Notes under the pieces: generated by a model | What the model was told of the DNA's origin: nothing | What the model saw: only the letters and a program-made list of their open reading frames with translations | Databases searched by the model: none | Position numbers and translations under genes: made by a program | Shown: positions 1 to 9,732 of the stretch, one piece after another | Position numbering within the stretch: the stretch's first letter is position 1 | Layout: every line of letters starts with the position of its first letter | Origin: Buchnera aphidicola (Aphis aurantii) | GTDB taxonomy: Bacteria > Pseudomonadota > Gammaproteobacteria > Enterobacterales > Enterobacteriaceae | DNA length: 64,000 nucleotides | Assembly: GCF_039388985.1 (NCBI RefSeq) | Contig: NZ_CP135021.1 | Location: 564,871-628,870, forward strand | Direction of reading: 5' to 3'

Positions 1-101
1 AAATAATTTTCAGCAATATATTTTGCTCTTACAGGGTCTCCAGGCATAAGAATTGTATCTGAAAAATCGCTTTTCTTACTATTTATATGGAAAGTAGACA
101 C
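1..101 (-). CDS. deoD: purine nucleoside phosphorylase, N-terminal part (cut by window edge)
   Basis: About 33 codons of the 5' end are in the window and the rest lies beyond base 1. Reading leftwards from a GTG at 101-99, the peptide contains FHINSK and then [16 protein letters not shown], which is the nucleoside-phosphate binding start of DeoD. The enzyme cleaves purine (deoxy)nucleosides with phosphate to the base and (deoxy)ribose-1-phosphate. No ATG is in frame upstream, and AAGG about 10 bases before the GTG can serve as ribosome binding site. It follows deoB by 33 bases in the same orientation, as in the E. coli deoBD pair, so salvage of pentose-1-phosphate is kept as a unit. Identification is secure; the C-terminus cannot be judged. 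Confidence 0.9.
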   Translation of the reverse strand, partial: MSTFHINSKKSDFSDTILMPGDPVRAKYIAENY

Positions 102-134
102 TTGTTTTTTCCTTATTTTTAAAATAAATATTTT

Positions 135-1367
135 TTAAAACATATGTGTGCCATATTGCATTTTTGACAATGAAAAATATTTAGCAATTGTTTGACCTAT
201 ATCAGAAAAACTGGTGCGATGACCTAAAAACTTCACTTTTCTACCAGGAGAATATATTAATATAGGAATATTTTCTCTCGTATGATCTGTACCTGACCAA
301 GTAGGATCACATCCATGATCTGCAGTTATAATAAGTAAATCTTCTTTGTTAACTAAATGAATCATTTTGTACAACTGACTATCAAAAAACTCTAAACCTT
401 TAGCATATCCAGAAACATCACGACGATGCCCCCAAATCGAATCAAAATCTACAAAATTAGTAAATACAATCGTATTATTTTTAGCTAATTGCATTTCATT
501 AATAGTTGTATTACACAATTCTTTCAGCCCAAAAGATTTTATACTTTTACTAATACCTACTCCTGCATAAATATCTGAAACTTTTCCAACTCCAATAACT
601 TTTCCTTTTTTTTCAGCAACTAATTTTTCCATCACAGTAACAGAAGGAGGTTTTATTGAAAAATCTACTCTATTTCCTGTTCTTTGAAAATTTAATTTAT
701 TCATCCCGATAAAAGGACGAGCAATAACTCTCGCTATTTTATATTTATTTTTATTTAATAAAGAACGAATTATATGGCATAGTTGATAAAGATTATACAA
801 TCCAAATATATCTTCATGACATGCCACTTGAAGGACTGAATCAGATGAAGTATATAAAATTGGTTTTTTTGTTTTAATATGCTCTTCACCTAATTTAGAA
901 ATAATTTCTGTGCCAGATGCATGACAATTTCCTAGAATACCAGGTAATTTAAAATTTTTTATAATTTCATGTATTAAAGTTTCAGGAAATGTGTTATTAA
1001 GTTTTTCAAAATAATACCAATCATCTAATACTGGAGCTCCAGCTATTTCCCAATGCCCAGATGTAGTATCTTTTCCTGAAGAAATTTCACTAGCAAAACC
1101 ATAACTAGCAATAATTTTAGAGTTATAAAATTTTTTATCATAACCAATCGGATATTTTCCTGTTGAAGCATTATGTGCTTGAAATATTCCTAGTTTTTGC
1201 AAATTAGGAATTTTTAAATACCCCTCCCTTGCTTTATTAGCTTTTCCTAAAAAACATTGTTCTACTATATGTCCAAATGTATCAGCACCACAATCATTAA
1301 ATTTTCCAGCATCAACACTTGATCCAATTCCAAAAGAGTCTAAAATCATTAAGAAAACACGTTTCAT
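135..1367 (-). CDS. deoB: phosphopentomutase
   Basis: DeoB interconverts (deoxy)ribose-1-phosphate and (deoxy)ribose-5-phosphate, linking nucleoside breakdown to the pentose phosphate pathway in the cytoplasm. The protein has 410 residues, close to the E. coli length of 407. The alkaline-phosphatase-fold metal site is visible: MILDSFGIG near residue 7, KDTTSGHWE near 100 (the region of the phosphorylated threonine), and TADHGCDPTWSGTDHT near 350. It lies between prfC (31-base gap) and deoD (33-base gap), all leftward, so the three are probably cotranscribed. No deoC or deoA is seen here, so only the salvage half of the deo operon is kept. Nothing suggests decay. Confidence 0.97.
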   Translation of the reverse strand: MKRVFLMILDSFGIGSSVDAGKFNDCGADTFGHIVEQCFLGKANKAREGYLKIPNLQKLGIFQAHNASTGKYPIGYDKKFYNSKIIASYGFASEISSGKDTTSGHWEIAGAPVLDDWYYFEKLNNTFPETLIHEIIKNFKLPGILGNCHASGTEIISKLGEEHIKTKKPILYTSSDSVLQVACHEDIFGLYNLYQLCHIIRSLLNKNKYKIARVIARPFIGMNKLNFQRTGNRVDFSIKPPSVTVMEKLVAEKKGKVIGVGKVSDIYAGVGISKSIKSFGLKELCNTTINEMQLAKNNTIVFTNFVDFDSIWGHRRDVSGYAKGLEFFDSQLYKMIHLVNKEDLLIITADHGCDPTWSGTDHTRENIPILIYSPGRKVKFLGHRTSFSDIGQTIAKYFSLSKMQYGTHMF

Positions 1368-1398
1368 TTCAAATACCTAAAATAAAATTAAAATATAT

Positions 1399-2991
1399 TT
1401 ATTGCTCTCTTATTTCATTAAAATTAATATCAATATATCGAGACATTATAATATTTAAGTTAGCTTGACTAGGTGCTAAATATGTTAAATTATTAAAATT
1501 ATCTAATGCTATACAAGAGTTATTTTTATTCAAAAATATTTCTATATTTTTTTTATAATCTGAAGTAATCCATCTTGCAAACTTAATATTTACTTTTTCA
1601 TATAAAGCATCTATTTTGTATTCAACTTTTAATCGATGAATTACTACATCAAATTGTAGTATACCAATAGCTCCTAAAATTACATGATTATTATTCAAAG
1701 GGTAAAAAACTTGTATTGCCCCTTCTTCCGACAATTGATTTAAACCTTTTTTTAACTTCTTTTGATCTAATGGATTTTTTAAAAAAATCCGACGAAATAT
1801 CTCTGGAGCAAAACTCGGAATTCCAATAAAATTAATTTCTTCTCCTTCCGTGAAAGAATCTCCAATTTTTATTGTTCCATGATTATGTATGCCAATTATA
1901 TCTCCTGGATACGCCTGTTTTATGTCAAATCTATCCCCTGCTATAAAATAAAACGCATCAGAAATAATAATGTTTTTTTTAGTTCTAACATGTTTTAATT
2001 TAATACCTTTTTTGTATTTTCCAGATACAATTCTAATAAAAGCTATACGGTCATGATGTTTTAAATCCATATTAGCCTGAATTTTAAATACAAAACCTGT
2101 AAAATATTTTTCTTCAGGTCTTACTTTTCTTATATTACTATTTCGATAAATAGGTGAAGGAGCCCATTTTATTAAACTATCTAATATATGATCAATACCA
2201 AAATTACTTAATGCACTACCAAAAAAAACGGGTGTAATAATACTTTTTAAAAAATCTTTTTTGTTAAAATCTGAATATATATGACTAATTAATTTTAATT
2301 CTTCGGAAACTTGAAGAATTAAGTCTGAATTTATATCATTCTTTAATAAACACTGATTTAAATAATCAAAATGATTTTTAAAAACACTAGGTTTTTTAGA
2401 TTTATTATATAAATAAATTAATTTTTCATATAAATGAAAAACACCTTGAAAATTTCTCCCACAACTGATAGGCCACGTAATAGGTATACAAGATAATTGC
2501 AACTCTTTTTCAATTTGATCTAAAATTTCTATTGAATCGAGACTATCACGATCTAATTTGTTTATAAATGTAATAATAGGAGTATGATGTAGTCGGCTTA
2601 TCTTAATTAATTTTTTTGTTCGTTCTTCTATTCCTTTAGCGGCATCAATAACTAATAAACAACAATCTACTGCAGTAAGAATACGATATGTATCTTCTGA
2701 AAAATCTTGATGTCCAGGGGTATCTAATAAATTAATTAAAATATTTTTATATTGAAATTGCATAACAGATGTTGTAATAGAAATACCACGATCTTTTTCA
2801 ATTTTCATCCAATCTGATTTGACATATTTTCCATTTCCTCTTGCTTTAACTGTACCAGAAGTTCGAATTACTTTTCCTAAAAGCAACATTTTTTCTGTAA
2901 CAGTTGTTTTACCGGCATCAGGATGAGAGATAATGGCAAAAGTACGTCTTTTTTTTATTTCTACTTGATGATTTAAATTACACATATACAC
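1399..2991 (-). CDS. prfC: peptide chain release factor 3
   Basis: RF3 is a translational GTPase that removes RF1/RF2 from the ribosome after termination. The 530-residue length equals the family norm. The GTPase motifs are present: P-loop SHPDAGKTT at residues 22-30, LLDTPGHQDFS as G3 near residue 90, and FINKLDRD as G4 near 142, followed by the domain II/III region. The start MYMCNLNHQ has a short extension before the conserved KRRTFAIISHP. It is the first gene of a leftward group with deoB and deoD. Upstream lies a 1 kb spacer with no visible gene, whereas E. coli carries holD, rimI and yjjG upstream and osmY downstream of prfC. Confidence 0.97.
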   Translation of the reverse strand: MYMCNLNHQVEIKKRRTFAIISHPDAGKTTVTEKMLLLGKVIRTSGTVKARGNGKYVKSDWMKIEKDRGISITTSVMQFQYKNILINLLDTPGHQDFSEDTYRILTAVDCCLLVIDAAKGIEERTKKLIKISRLHHTPIITFINKLDRDSLDSIEILDQIEKELQLSCIPITWPISCGRNFQGVFHLYEKLIYLYNKSKKPSVFKNHFDYLNQCLLKNDINSDLILQVSEELKLISHIYSDFNKKDFLKSIITPVFFGSALSNFGIDHILDSLIKWAPSPIYRNSNIRKVRPEEKYFTGFVFKIQANMDLKHHDRIAFIRIVSGKYKKGIKLKHVRTKKNIIISDAFYFIAGDRFDIKQAYPGDIIGIHNHGTIKIGDSFTEGEEINFIGIPSFAPEIFRRIFLKNPLDQKKLKKGLNQLSEEGAIQVFYPLNNNHVILGAIGILQFDVVIHRLKVEYKIDALYEKVNIKFARWITSDYKKNIEIFLNKNNSCIALDNFNNLTYLAPSQANLNIIMSRYIDINFNEIREQ

Positions 2992-4027
2992 TCTATTAAA
3001 ATAATTTATTCTTACTAAAGAATTTAGTATAAAAATTTTTTATTAAACTTAATTTTTTTAAAAATATAATTCCAATCATTATATTGTAGTATTTAATAAT
3101 TTTTTAAAACAAATTAATATGCATAAATTAAATTATATTTTATAAAAAAACATTGATAATTATATAAATAAGAACAGAGTTACGTTAATGAAAAAATATA
3201 TATTGTATAGCAGAATATAGCTATTAAAATATAAAGTTTATTATATTCCTGCTATAAAATTTAAAAAAATAATTAAATACCAAAATTTCATAGTCTAAAA
3301 ATTCTAAAATTTATTATTTAAGAATGTAACTGCTAAATTCTTTTTAAAAGAGTAAGATAGAATGGTAAAAATTGAAGATAATATTAAAAATATTATAAAT
3401 ATGACATAGTATTTATTATATTATTTATTAATACATAAAACTTGGATAAAATAACTAATGATCGTCAAACAGTTTTTAAATTAATTTATAGTAGAAATCT
3501 ATGCGAATAAATCATCAAATTTATTTAGTTATTGATAAATCATTTTAGTTAATATATTGAAATCATTTAATTTTTTATAAATACATGGTATACATCAATA
3601 CTCGATGAGATAAAAATTTATTTAACGGCTTATTTTTTTAAATTTTTTTAATTTTGAGCAATATGAATTCATTTATTGAATTTTAAAAAACTTGATAAAA
3701 ATCAGAAAATATAAAATTATACTTATAATTTCTAGTACCATCTTAAAAATTTTTTATTTTTTAATTAAAAAAATTATTACAAAATTAATAATAACTAAGA
3801 TGATAAAATTACCTGAAAAATTAATTAAAAATATGTTTTTAGTGTATTAAAAATATTTCAATTAAAAATATTAAGATAAACGGAGTAGAAATAAATTATT
3901 TATTTGTAAATTAATTTCGTTAGTATGAATATAGTGTTATTAGTAACGATATTTAATATTTGATAAGAATCCTAAGTAAATCATATTTCTTATAAAATTA
4001 AAATATTTCATGAATTGTAATATTTTT
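2992..4027. other. gene-less AT-rich spacer
   Basis: About 1 kb between prfC and nfuA holds no open frame of useful length on either strand and no tRNA-like sequence. It is almost pure A/T with short runs and many stop codons. Its size and its position next to prfC suggest an eroded gene or genes; in E. coli holD, rimI and yjjG lie upstream of prfC, but I could not recognise a fragment of any of them. It presumably also holds the prfC promoter, which I cannot place with confidence. Confidence 0.6.
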
Positions 4028-4603
4028 TTAATAAAAAGAATGATTACCATGCGCATGATCCGTTTGATCAACTACCTTTTTTATTTCAGAAAAACAAGAT
4101 AATATTTTTTTTTCCACCATTTCTTTTAAAGTGACTCCTATCATTGAGCACCCATTACATCCTCCACTAAATTCTATAAAAGCTATACCACTTTTAGAAA
4201 TATTTATTAAATTTACTTTCCCCCCATGTAATAATAACTGTGGATTTATTTCTATATCTAAAAAATTTTTTATTTGATCTTTTAACTCAAGTTTTTTATA
4301 GATGGTATTTTTTTTAGCGTATGGAGCTTGAAAAGTAAGATATGAGTTTAACTTATCTACTATCAGATTGATTTCAGAATTTTTTAAAAAATGAAGAATA
4401 GATTGATTAATATAAACATAAAAATTATTATATTTAAATTTAACATCAGATGTTTCGATTTCATCTGGAGCACAATAAGCTACTTTACATTCTGCGTCTG
4501 GCATTCCAGGGTTATCAATAAAGATACGAATTTGAGTCCCTATTGGTTCTTTAGATAAAAGTAAACTCAAATAATTTTGAGCTTCATGAGAGATTTTAAT
4601 CAT
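4028..4603 (-). CDS. nfuA: Fe-S biogenesis protein NfuA
   Basis: NfuA carries [4Fe-4S] clusters from the assembly machinery to target enzymes. It has 191 residues, the same as E. coli. The N-terminal half (1-95) is the degenerate A-type domain, and the C-terminal half is the Nfu domain with the cluster-binding CxxC at Cys149 and Cys152 in [10 protein letters not shown], the same positions as in E. coli. It stands alone on the minus strand, divergent from bioH with a 122-base gap; in E. coli the two are also close neighbours (bioH-gntX-nfuA). As iscA is missing from the isc operon further on, NfuA may carry more of the late Fe-S transfer here; that is inference. Confidence 0.97.
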   Translation of the reverse strand: MIKISHEAQNYLSLLLSKEPIGTQIRIFIDNPGMPDAECKVAYCAPDEIETSDVKFKYNNFYVYINQSILHFLKNSEINLIVDKLNSYLTFQAPYAKKNTIYKKLELKDQIKNFLDIEINPQLLLHGGKVNLINISKSGIAFIEFSGGCNGCSMIGVTLKEMVEKKILSCFSEIKKVVDQTDHAHGNHSFY

Positions 4604-4725
4604 AATAATTAATTTAATTTTTTATTAGTTTGAACCATTAATTTTACTAATTAATTCACTTAAATACAAGATAATTCTATAATTATAATTTAAATATAAA
4701 ATAAATTTATAAAATAATACAAAAA

Positions 4726-5499
4726 ATGAAAAAATTCAAATGGGAAATAAAAGGCAATGGAAATATTAACCTTGTTATATTAAATGGATGGGGTTTTAAT
4801 TCTGAAATATGGTTTTTTATCATTAAAAAACTTTGTCCGTATTTTAAATTGCATTTAATTGATTTACCTGGAATTGGAAGAAATAAAAAACTAATTCCTA
4901 CAAATATTCAACAAATTATTGAAGTATTAAATTTTTGTATGCCTAATAATTCAATTTATCTAGGATGGTCACTTGGTGGATTAATTGCAACTAATTTTGC
5001 TTTATTATATCCTAATAAAATTTTAGGACTTATTAATGTAGCTTCCTCTCCTTGCTTTATAAAGAAAAAAAACTGGCCTGGAATAGAGAAAAAAAAACTA
5101 TATTGTTTTTACCGTGATTTAGTACAAAAAAATCATGACACAATAAATAATTTTTTATTCTCACAAATATTTCAAGAAAAAAAACATTTAAAAGACTTGA
5201 ATGTTTTAACAAACAAATTATTTCAAAGTCATGAAAAACCTAATCAACATGCTATCAAAAAAGGATTAGAAATGCTTTTAACAGTTGATTTAAGATCTCA
5301 ATTACCTATGATTCGAATGCCATTTTTACGAATATATGGATCTTTAGATACTCTAGTTCCTAAAAAAATTTCAAATTTAACTAATGTGATATCCAATAAT
5401 AGTTCTTCCGTTATTATAAACCAAGCTGGACACATACCATTTATTTCGCATAAAGAAGAATTTTGCTCTATATTACTAGAATTTTTTAGAAAAATATAA
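4726..5499 (+). CDS. bioH: pimeloyl-ACP methyl ester carboxylesterase (biotin synthesis)
   Basis: BioH is an alpha/beta hydrolase that cleaves pimeloyl-ACP methyl ester and so ends pimelate-chain synthesis for biotin. The 257-residue protein has a full catalytic triad: Ser82 in GWSLGG, Asp208 in YGSLDTLVP and His236 in AGHIPF, at or next to the E. coli positions (82, 207, 235). The start ATG at 4726 gives MKKFKWEIKGNG, and the conserved NGWGFNSE follows. It ends just before a hairpin shared with ssb. Keeping bioH implies that other bio genes, which are not in this window, are also active. No sign of decay. Confidence 0.95.
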   Translation: MKKFKWEIKGNGNINLVILNGWGFNSEIWFFIIKKLCPYFKLHLIDLPGIGRNKKLIPTNIQQIIEVLNFCMPNNSIYLGWSLGGLIATNFALLYPNKILGLINVASSPCFIKKKNWPGIEKKKLYCFYRDLVQKNHDTINNFLFSQIFQEKKHLKDLNVLTNKLFQSHEKPNQHAIKKGLEMLLTVDLRSQLPMIRMPFLRIYGSLDTLVPKKISNLTNVISNNSSSVIINQAGHIPFISHKEEFCSILLEFFRKI

Positions 5500-5514
5500 A
5501 AAAGTTAATATATT

Positions 5515-5530
5515 GCCCCAAAAATGGGGC
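5515..5530. terminator. GC-rich hairpin between convergent bioH and ssb
   Basis: GCCCCA and TGGGGC form a perfect 6-base-pair stem around AAAA, lying in the 54 bases between the ends of bioH (plus) and ssb (minus). A GC stem like this stands out in such AT-rich sequence. The T-run is better in the ssb direction, so it probably ends ssb mRNA and may also act for bioH. Confidence 0.6.
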
Positions 5531-5553
5531 TAAAAAATATATTTTAAGTGTAT

Positions 5554-6063
5554 TTAAAATGGAATTTCATCATCAAAATCTATTTCTGAAGAATCAACTT
5601 GTTCTTTTTTTAATTTATATTTTTCTGTATTTTTGGAAGTAATAGTATTAGCTAATTCTTTTGCTTTTAAAATACTATTATTTTCATTTATTGGAGAATT
5701 AGGAGTATTAGAACTTCGATTTCCAAGCATTTGCATGGTTCCGCCAATATTAACTATAACTTCTGTAGTATATCGTTCAAGACCATTTTGGTCTTGCCAT
5801 TTTCTTGTTTGAAGCGAACCTTCAATATAAACCTGAGAACCTTTTCGTAAATACTCTCCCGCTATTTCTGCTAATTTTCCGAATAAAACCACTCTATGCC
5901 ATTCTGTTTTTTCTTTAGTTTCACCTGTAGTTTTATCTTTCCAATTTTCTGAAGTTGCAAGTGTCATATTCACGACTGCATTACCATTAGGCATATATCG
6001 AACTTCTGGATCCTGACCTAAATGACCAATTAAAATTACTTTATTTACACCTCTGCTTGCCAT
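5554..6063 (-). CDS. ssb: single-stranded DNA-binding protein
   Basis: SSB coats single-stranded DNA in replication, recombination and repair and recruits partners through its acidic tail. The 169 residues (178 in E. coli) start with the OB fold [19 protein letters not shown] and include [19 protein letters not shown]. After a shortened polar linker (about residues 117-158) the protein ends in DFDDEIPF, the conserved partner-binding tail. No uvrA is found next to it, unlike E. coli. It faces dnaB across a 0.7 kb gene-less spacer that must hold both promoters. Confidence 0.97.
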   Translation of the reverse strand: MASRGVNKVILIGHLGQDPEVRYMPNGNAVVNMTLATSENWKDKTTGETKEKTEWHRVVLFGKLAEIAGEYLRKGSQVYIEGSLQTRKWQDQNGLERYTTEVIVNIGGTMQMLGNRSSNTPNSPINENNSILKAKELANTITSKNTEKYKLKKEQVDSSEIDFDDEIPF

Positions 6064-6829
6064 AATAAAAACTCCATTTTTAAAATCAATTTATATAAAT
6101 ATATTTAAACAGAATTTTTAATCATTTAAACTAGCTAATAACCATTTAATTTATTTTTATAAAATTAATATATATTTAGTAAAAATTGAAATATAAATTT
6201 TTAACAATATTTATATAGTTAAATTAATTTATATGTTAAATAACATAACTAAATAAAGTTTATACTTACAATATATTTACGTGAATTAAATCAACTAAAA
6301 TTAAACTTATTCAATTAATAATAAAACTGTTATGTATTTTAAAATATATTTAAAAATCTATTTTAATGTAATTTAAAATAGAAAATATATAAATTTTTCT
6401 AAAAATTCATGTTTATATTTAAAAATCTAAATATTTATAAAAATATGATAAAATTATAAAAAACAAAAATTTTTCAATTTCATTTATATTACTTTGTAAA
6501 ATAAAAGATTTAATATTAGTATATGCAACTAAAATGTGTTTTGAATTAATTTAAAAGCTAATTTTAATATTATTCATATGCTTAAAATATTCCCCTAAAA
6601 ATATATTCCTCTTATGTTATTAGTAAAAGTATAGCTTAAAATAATTTTATTATAAAAAAGATACAATATATACGTTATTAAAAAAAATCAAACAAACATG
6701 TCAAAAGCTTAAAATAATATTTCAAATAATTTTAAAGATACAAAGTAAATTTATCAGTAAATAGTTTATTATTGTAACATTAGAATACACCTTTAGAGTA
6801 ATTTGCTAAATAATGGTATATGCAAATAT
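6064..6829. other. gene-less AT-rich spacer between ssb and dnaB
   Basis: About 750 bases lie between the divergent ssb and dnaB genes without a readable gene, tRNA or clear hairpin. Both 5' regions and their promoters must be here. I see no recognisable fragment of uvrA or any other gene. A TTG in the dnaB frame at 6803 extends that frame slightly into the spacer, but the extra residues do not resemble DnaB. Confidence 0.55.
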
Positions 6830-8209
6830 ATGGGTAAAAATAAATTATATTTAAATCAAATTAATAGATTAAAAATTCCTCCACATTCAATAGAAGCAGA
6901 ACAATCGGTATTAGGCGGCTTAATGTTGGATAATGAACAGTGGGATTCTGTTTCAGAACATGTAGTTGCTGATGATTTTTTTAGCAAACCACATCGTTTA
7001 ATATTTCAAGAAATGCAACAACTGTTAAGTTCAGGCCATCCAATTGACTTAATTACATTATCTGAGTCTTTAGAACAAAAAGGAAAATTAGAAAGTGTTG
7101 GTAGATTTTCTTATTTAGCTGAATTGTCAAAAAATACTCCTAGTACAGCGAATATCACAGCTTATGCTGATATTGTAAGAGAACGCGCAATTGTAAGAGA
7201 AATGATATTAGTTGCTAATAAAATAGCAAATGCAGGATACGATACACAAGGTCGAAAAAGCGAAGAACTTCTAGATTATGCAGAATCTAGTGTTTTTAAA
7301 ATAGCAGAAAAACGTTTTAAAAAAGATTCAGGACCTAAAAATATCGAAAAAATACTTGATGAAACTATTACTAGCATTGAAAAACTATTTTTATGTCCTA
7401 ATGATGGAGTCACAGGAATTAACACAGGATACCAAGATTTAAATAAAAAAACATCAGGGTTACAACGTTCCGAATTAATTATTATTGCAGCAAGACCATC
7501 TATGGGAAAAACAACTTTCGCAATGAACTTATGCGAAAATGCCGCGATGTTATATGATAAACCAGTGTTAATTTTTAGCTTAGAAATGCCTGGAGAACAA
7601 ATTATGATGCGCATGCTAGCTTCTCTTTCAAGAGTTAATCAAGCACGTATTAGGACGGGACAATTAAATAATGAAGATTGGTCAAGAATGTCAGGTACAA
7701 TTAACGTTTTACTTAAGAAAAAAAATATTTATATAGACGATTCTTCAGCTCTTACACCGAGCGAAGTTCGTTCTAGAGCTCGCCGTATTTATCGTGAAAA
7801 TAATGGTTTAACTTTAATTATGGTAGATTATCTACAACTTATGAGAGTTCCATCTCTTTCAGATAATCGAACACTTGAAATTGCTGAAATTTCAAGAACA
7901 TTAAAAGCACTTGCAAAAGAACTACAGGTCCCGGTCATAGCTTTATCACAATTAAATCGTTCTTTAGAACAAAGAGCAGATAAAAGACCAGTCAATTCAG
8001 ATTTACGAGAATCTGGTTCTTTAGAACAAGATGCAGATTTAATTATGTTTATATATCGAGATGAAATATATCATGAAAATAGTGATTTAAAAGGTATAGC
8101 AGAAATTATAATTGGAAAACAAAGAAACGGCCCTATTGGAACAATTAGTTTAACTTTTAATGGACATTGGTCTAGGTTTGATAACTATTATAATCCTAAA
8201 TATGAATAA
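6830..8209 (+). CDS. dnaB: replicative DNA helicase DnaB
   Basis: DnaB is the hexameric 5'-3' helicase of the replication fork. From the ATG at 6830 the protein has 459 residues (471 in E. coli). The N-terminal collar domain begins with LKIPPHSIEAEQSVLGGL; the RecA-like ATPase domain shows Walker A in ARPSMGKTTFA, Walker B in LIMVDYLQLM, and the DLRESGSLEQDADLIMF segment. A TTG at 6803 would add nine residues (MLNNGICKY) with no counterpart in DnaB, so I prefer the ATG. No alr follows as in E. coli; gshB comes 113 bases later in the same direction. Confidence 0.96.
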   Translation: MGKNKLYLNQINRLKIPPHSIEAEQSVLGGLMLDNEQWDSVSEHVVADDFFSKPHRLIFQEMQQLLSSGHPIDLITLSESLEQKGKLESVGRFSYLAELSKNTPSTANITAYADIVRERAIVREMILVANKIANAGYDTQGRKSEELLDYAESSVFKIAEKRFKKDSGPKNIEKILDETITSIEKLFLCPNDGVTGINTGYQDLNKKTSGLQRSELIIIAARPSMGKTTFAMNLCENAAMLYDKPVLIFSLEMPGEQIMMRMLASLSRVNQARIRTGQLNNEDWSRMSGTINVLLKKKNIYIDDSSALTPSEVRSRARRIYRENNGLTLIMVDYLQLMRVPSLSDNRTLEIAEISRTLKALAKELQVPVIALSQLNRSLEQRADKRPVNSDLRESGSLEQDADLIMFIYRDEIYHENSDLKGIAEIIIGKQRNGPIGTISLTFNGHWSRFDNYYNPKYE

Positions 8210-8322
8210 GTGTTTAAAACTATAATTTTATTGTTGTAAAAATTTATATTAAAAATTTTTATACTTAATTTTTTTATGTTATATATATTATATTCGTTCG
8301 TAACTTATATAAATTAAAATAT

Positions 8323-9291
8323 ATGAACAACAATAAGATATTAAAAATTGGAATAGTAATGGATCCAATTCAATTAATTAAAATTGAAAAAGACTCCAGC
8401 TTTGCTATTTTGCTTGAAGTACAGAAAAGAAATTATCAAATTTATTATATGGAAATGAATGATCTATATTTAAAAAAAAATCAAGCATATGCAAAAGTAC
8501 GTCTTTTAAAAATACAAAAAAAAATAAATAATTATTTTGAATTCATTCAAGAAAAAAATATTTCTTTAAATGAGCTTGATGTTATATTAATGCGTAAAGA
8601 TCCACCATTTAATATGGAATTTATCTATGCAACATATATTCTTGAACAAGCCGAAAAAGAAGGTGTACTAATAATTAATAAACCACAAAGTTTAAGAGAT
8701 TGCAATGAAAAAATATTTTCTCTATTATTTGATAAAGTAACACCAGATACATTAGTCACAAGAAATATATCTCAAATATATAACTTTTGGAAAATAAATA
8801 AAGATATAATTATTAAACCCTTAGATAATATGGGCGGATCTAGTATTTTTAGAGTGAAAGAAAATGATGTAAATCCTTTAGTCATTATGGAAATTATGAC
8901 TCATTATGAAACAAAATATTGTATGATTCAAACTTATCTTCCATCAATAAAATATGGAGATAAAAGAATATTAGTCATTAATGGACAAGCAATACCTTGG
9001 TGTGTCGCAAGAATTCCAAAAAAAGGAGAAACCAGAGCCAATATAGCCGTTGGAGGTATAGCTAAAATACAAAAACTAGATAAAATAGATTGGGAAATAG
9101 CAAATTACGTATCTCCTATCTTAAAGAAAAAAGGACTTATTTTTGTTGGTTTAGATATTATAGGTGATAAATTAACAGAAATTAATATTACCAGTCCAAC
9201 ATGCATTTGTGAAATTGAACGAAAGACAAACATTTCTATTACTAGTATATTAATGAATAATATTGAAAATCAAGTTATAAATAGAGATTGA
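8323..9291 (+). CDS. gshB: glutathione synthetase
   Basis: GshB is the ATP-grasp ligase that joins gamma-glutamylcysteine and glycine to glutathione. The 322 residues (316 in E. coli) include LKIGIVMDPI near the start, VILMRKDPPFNMEFIYATY near residues 88-106, NKPQSLRDCNEK near 125, the ATP-binding IIKPLDNMGGSSIFRVKE near 165 and LIFVGLDIIGDKLTEINITS near 268. It starts a tight rightward run with ruvX, yggS and hemW; the ruvX start lies five bases beyond the gshB stop, so translation may be coupled. E. coli has the same gshB-yqgE-yqgF-yggS order minus yqgE, which is missing here. Confidence 0.96.
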   Translation: MNNNKILKIGIVMDPIQLIKIEKDSSFAILLEVQKRNYQIYYMEMNDLYLKKNQAYAKVRLLKIQKKINNYFEFIQEKNISLNELDVILMRKDPPFNMEFIYATYILEQAEKEGVLIINKPQSLRDCNEKIFSLLFDKVTPDTLVTRNISQIYNFWKINKDIIIKPLDNMGGSSIFRVKENDVNPLVIMEIMTHYETKYCMIQTYLPSIKYGDKRILVINGQAIPWCVARIPKKGETRANIAVGGIAKIQKLDKIDWEIANYVSPILKKKGLIFVGLDIIGDKLTEINITSPTCICEIERKTNISITSILMNNIENQVINRD

Positions 9292-9296
9292 AAATA

Positions 9297-9701
9297 ATGG
9301 TGATTGCATTTGATTTCGGAACTAAAAATATTGGAGTCGCAGTAGGAGAAAATATTCTTAAAAAAGGAAAAGCTTTGAATAAATTAACTGTATCTAATGG
9401 CGCTCCTAATTGGAACGATATAAAATGTTTATTAAACATATGGAAACCTCGTTATATTGTTGTAGGACTACCTTTAAAAATGGATGGTACAAAACAAAAC
9501 ATAACAAAAAAAGCAGAACAATTTGCTAATTTATTAAAACGAAAATTTAATACTTCTGTTAAATTACATGATGAACGTCTTAGCACAAAAGAAGCCAGAT
9601 CTTTAATATTCGAGAAATATGGCTTTAAAGCATTAAAAAAAGATAAAATCCATTCTACTGCAGCTGTTATTATATTAGAAAGTTGGTTTAATCAATATTG
9701 A
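9297..9701 (+). CDS. ruvX: RuvX/YqgF RNase H-fold resolvase-like protein
   Basis: YqgF is an RNase H-fold protein of the Holliday-junction resolvase-like family, implicated in 16S rRNA 5'-end maturation and anti-termination. The chosen ATG at 9297 gives 134 residues starting MVIAFDFGTKNIGVAVG (138 in E. coli), and the active-site pattern is visible: Asp in AFDFGTK, Glu in KLHDERLST and the C-terminal Asp/Ser region near IHSTAAVIILESW. A TTG at 9288 overlapping the gshB stop would add three residues and cannot be excluded. It is probably translated from the gshB message. Confidence 0.93.
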   Translation: MVIAFDFGTKNIGVAVGENILKKGKALNKLTVSNGAPNWNDIKCLLNIWKPRYIVVGLPLKMDGTKQNITKKAEQFANLLKRKFNTSVKLHDERLSTKEARSLIFEKYGFKALKKDKIHSTAAVIILESWFNQY

Positions 9702-9732
9702 TATAATAATTCATTACATTTAATTTAAACAT

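Noticed and set aside
7276..7614. 112-codon minus-strand frame inside dnaB
   Set aside because: It is fully antisense to a well conserved helicase domain; no independent evidence for expression.
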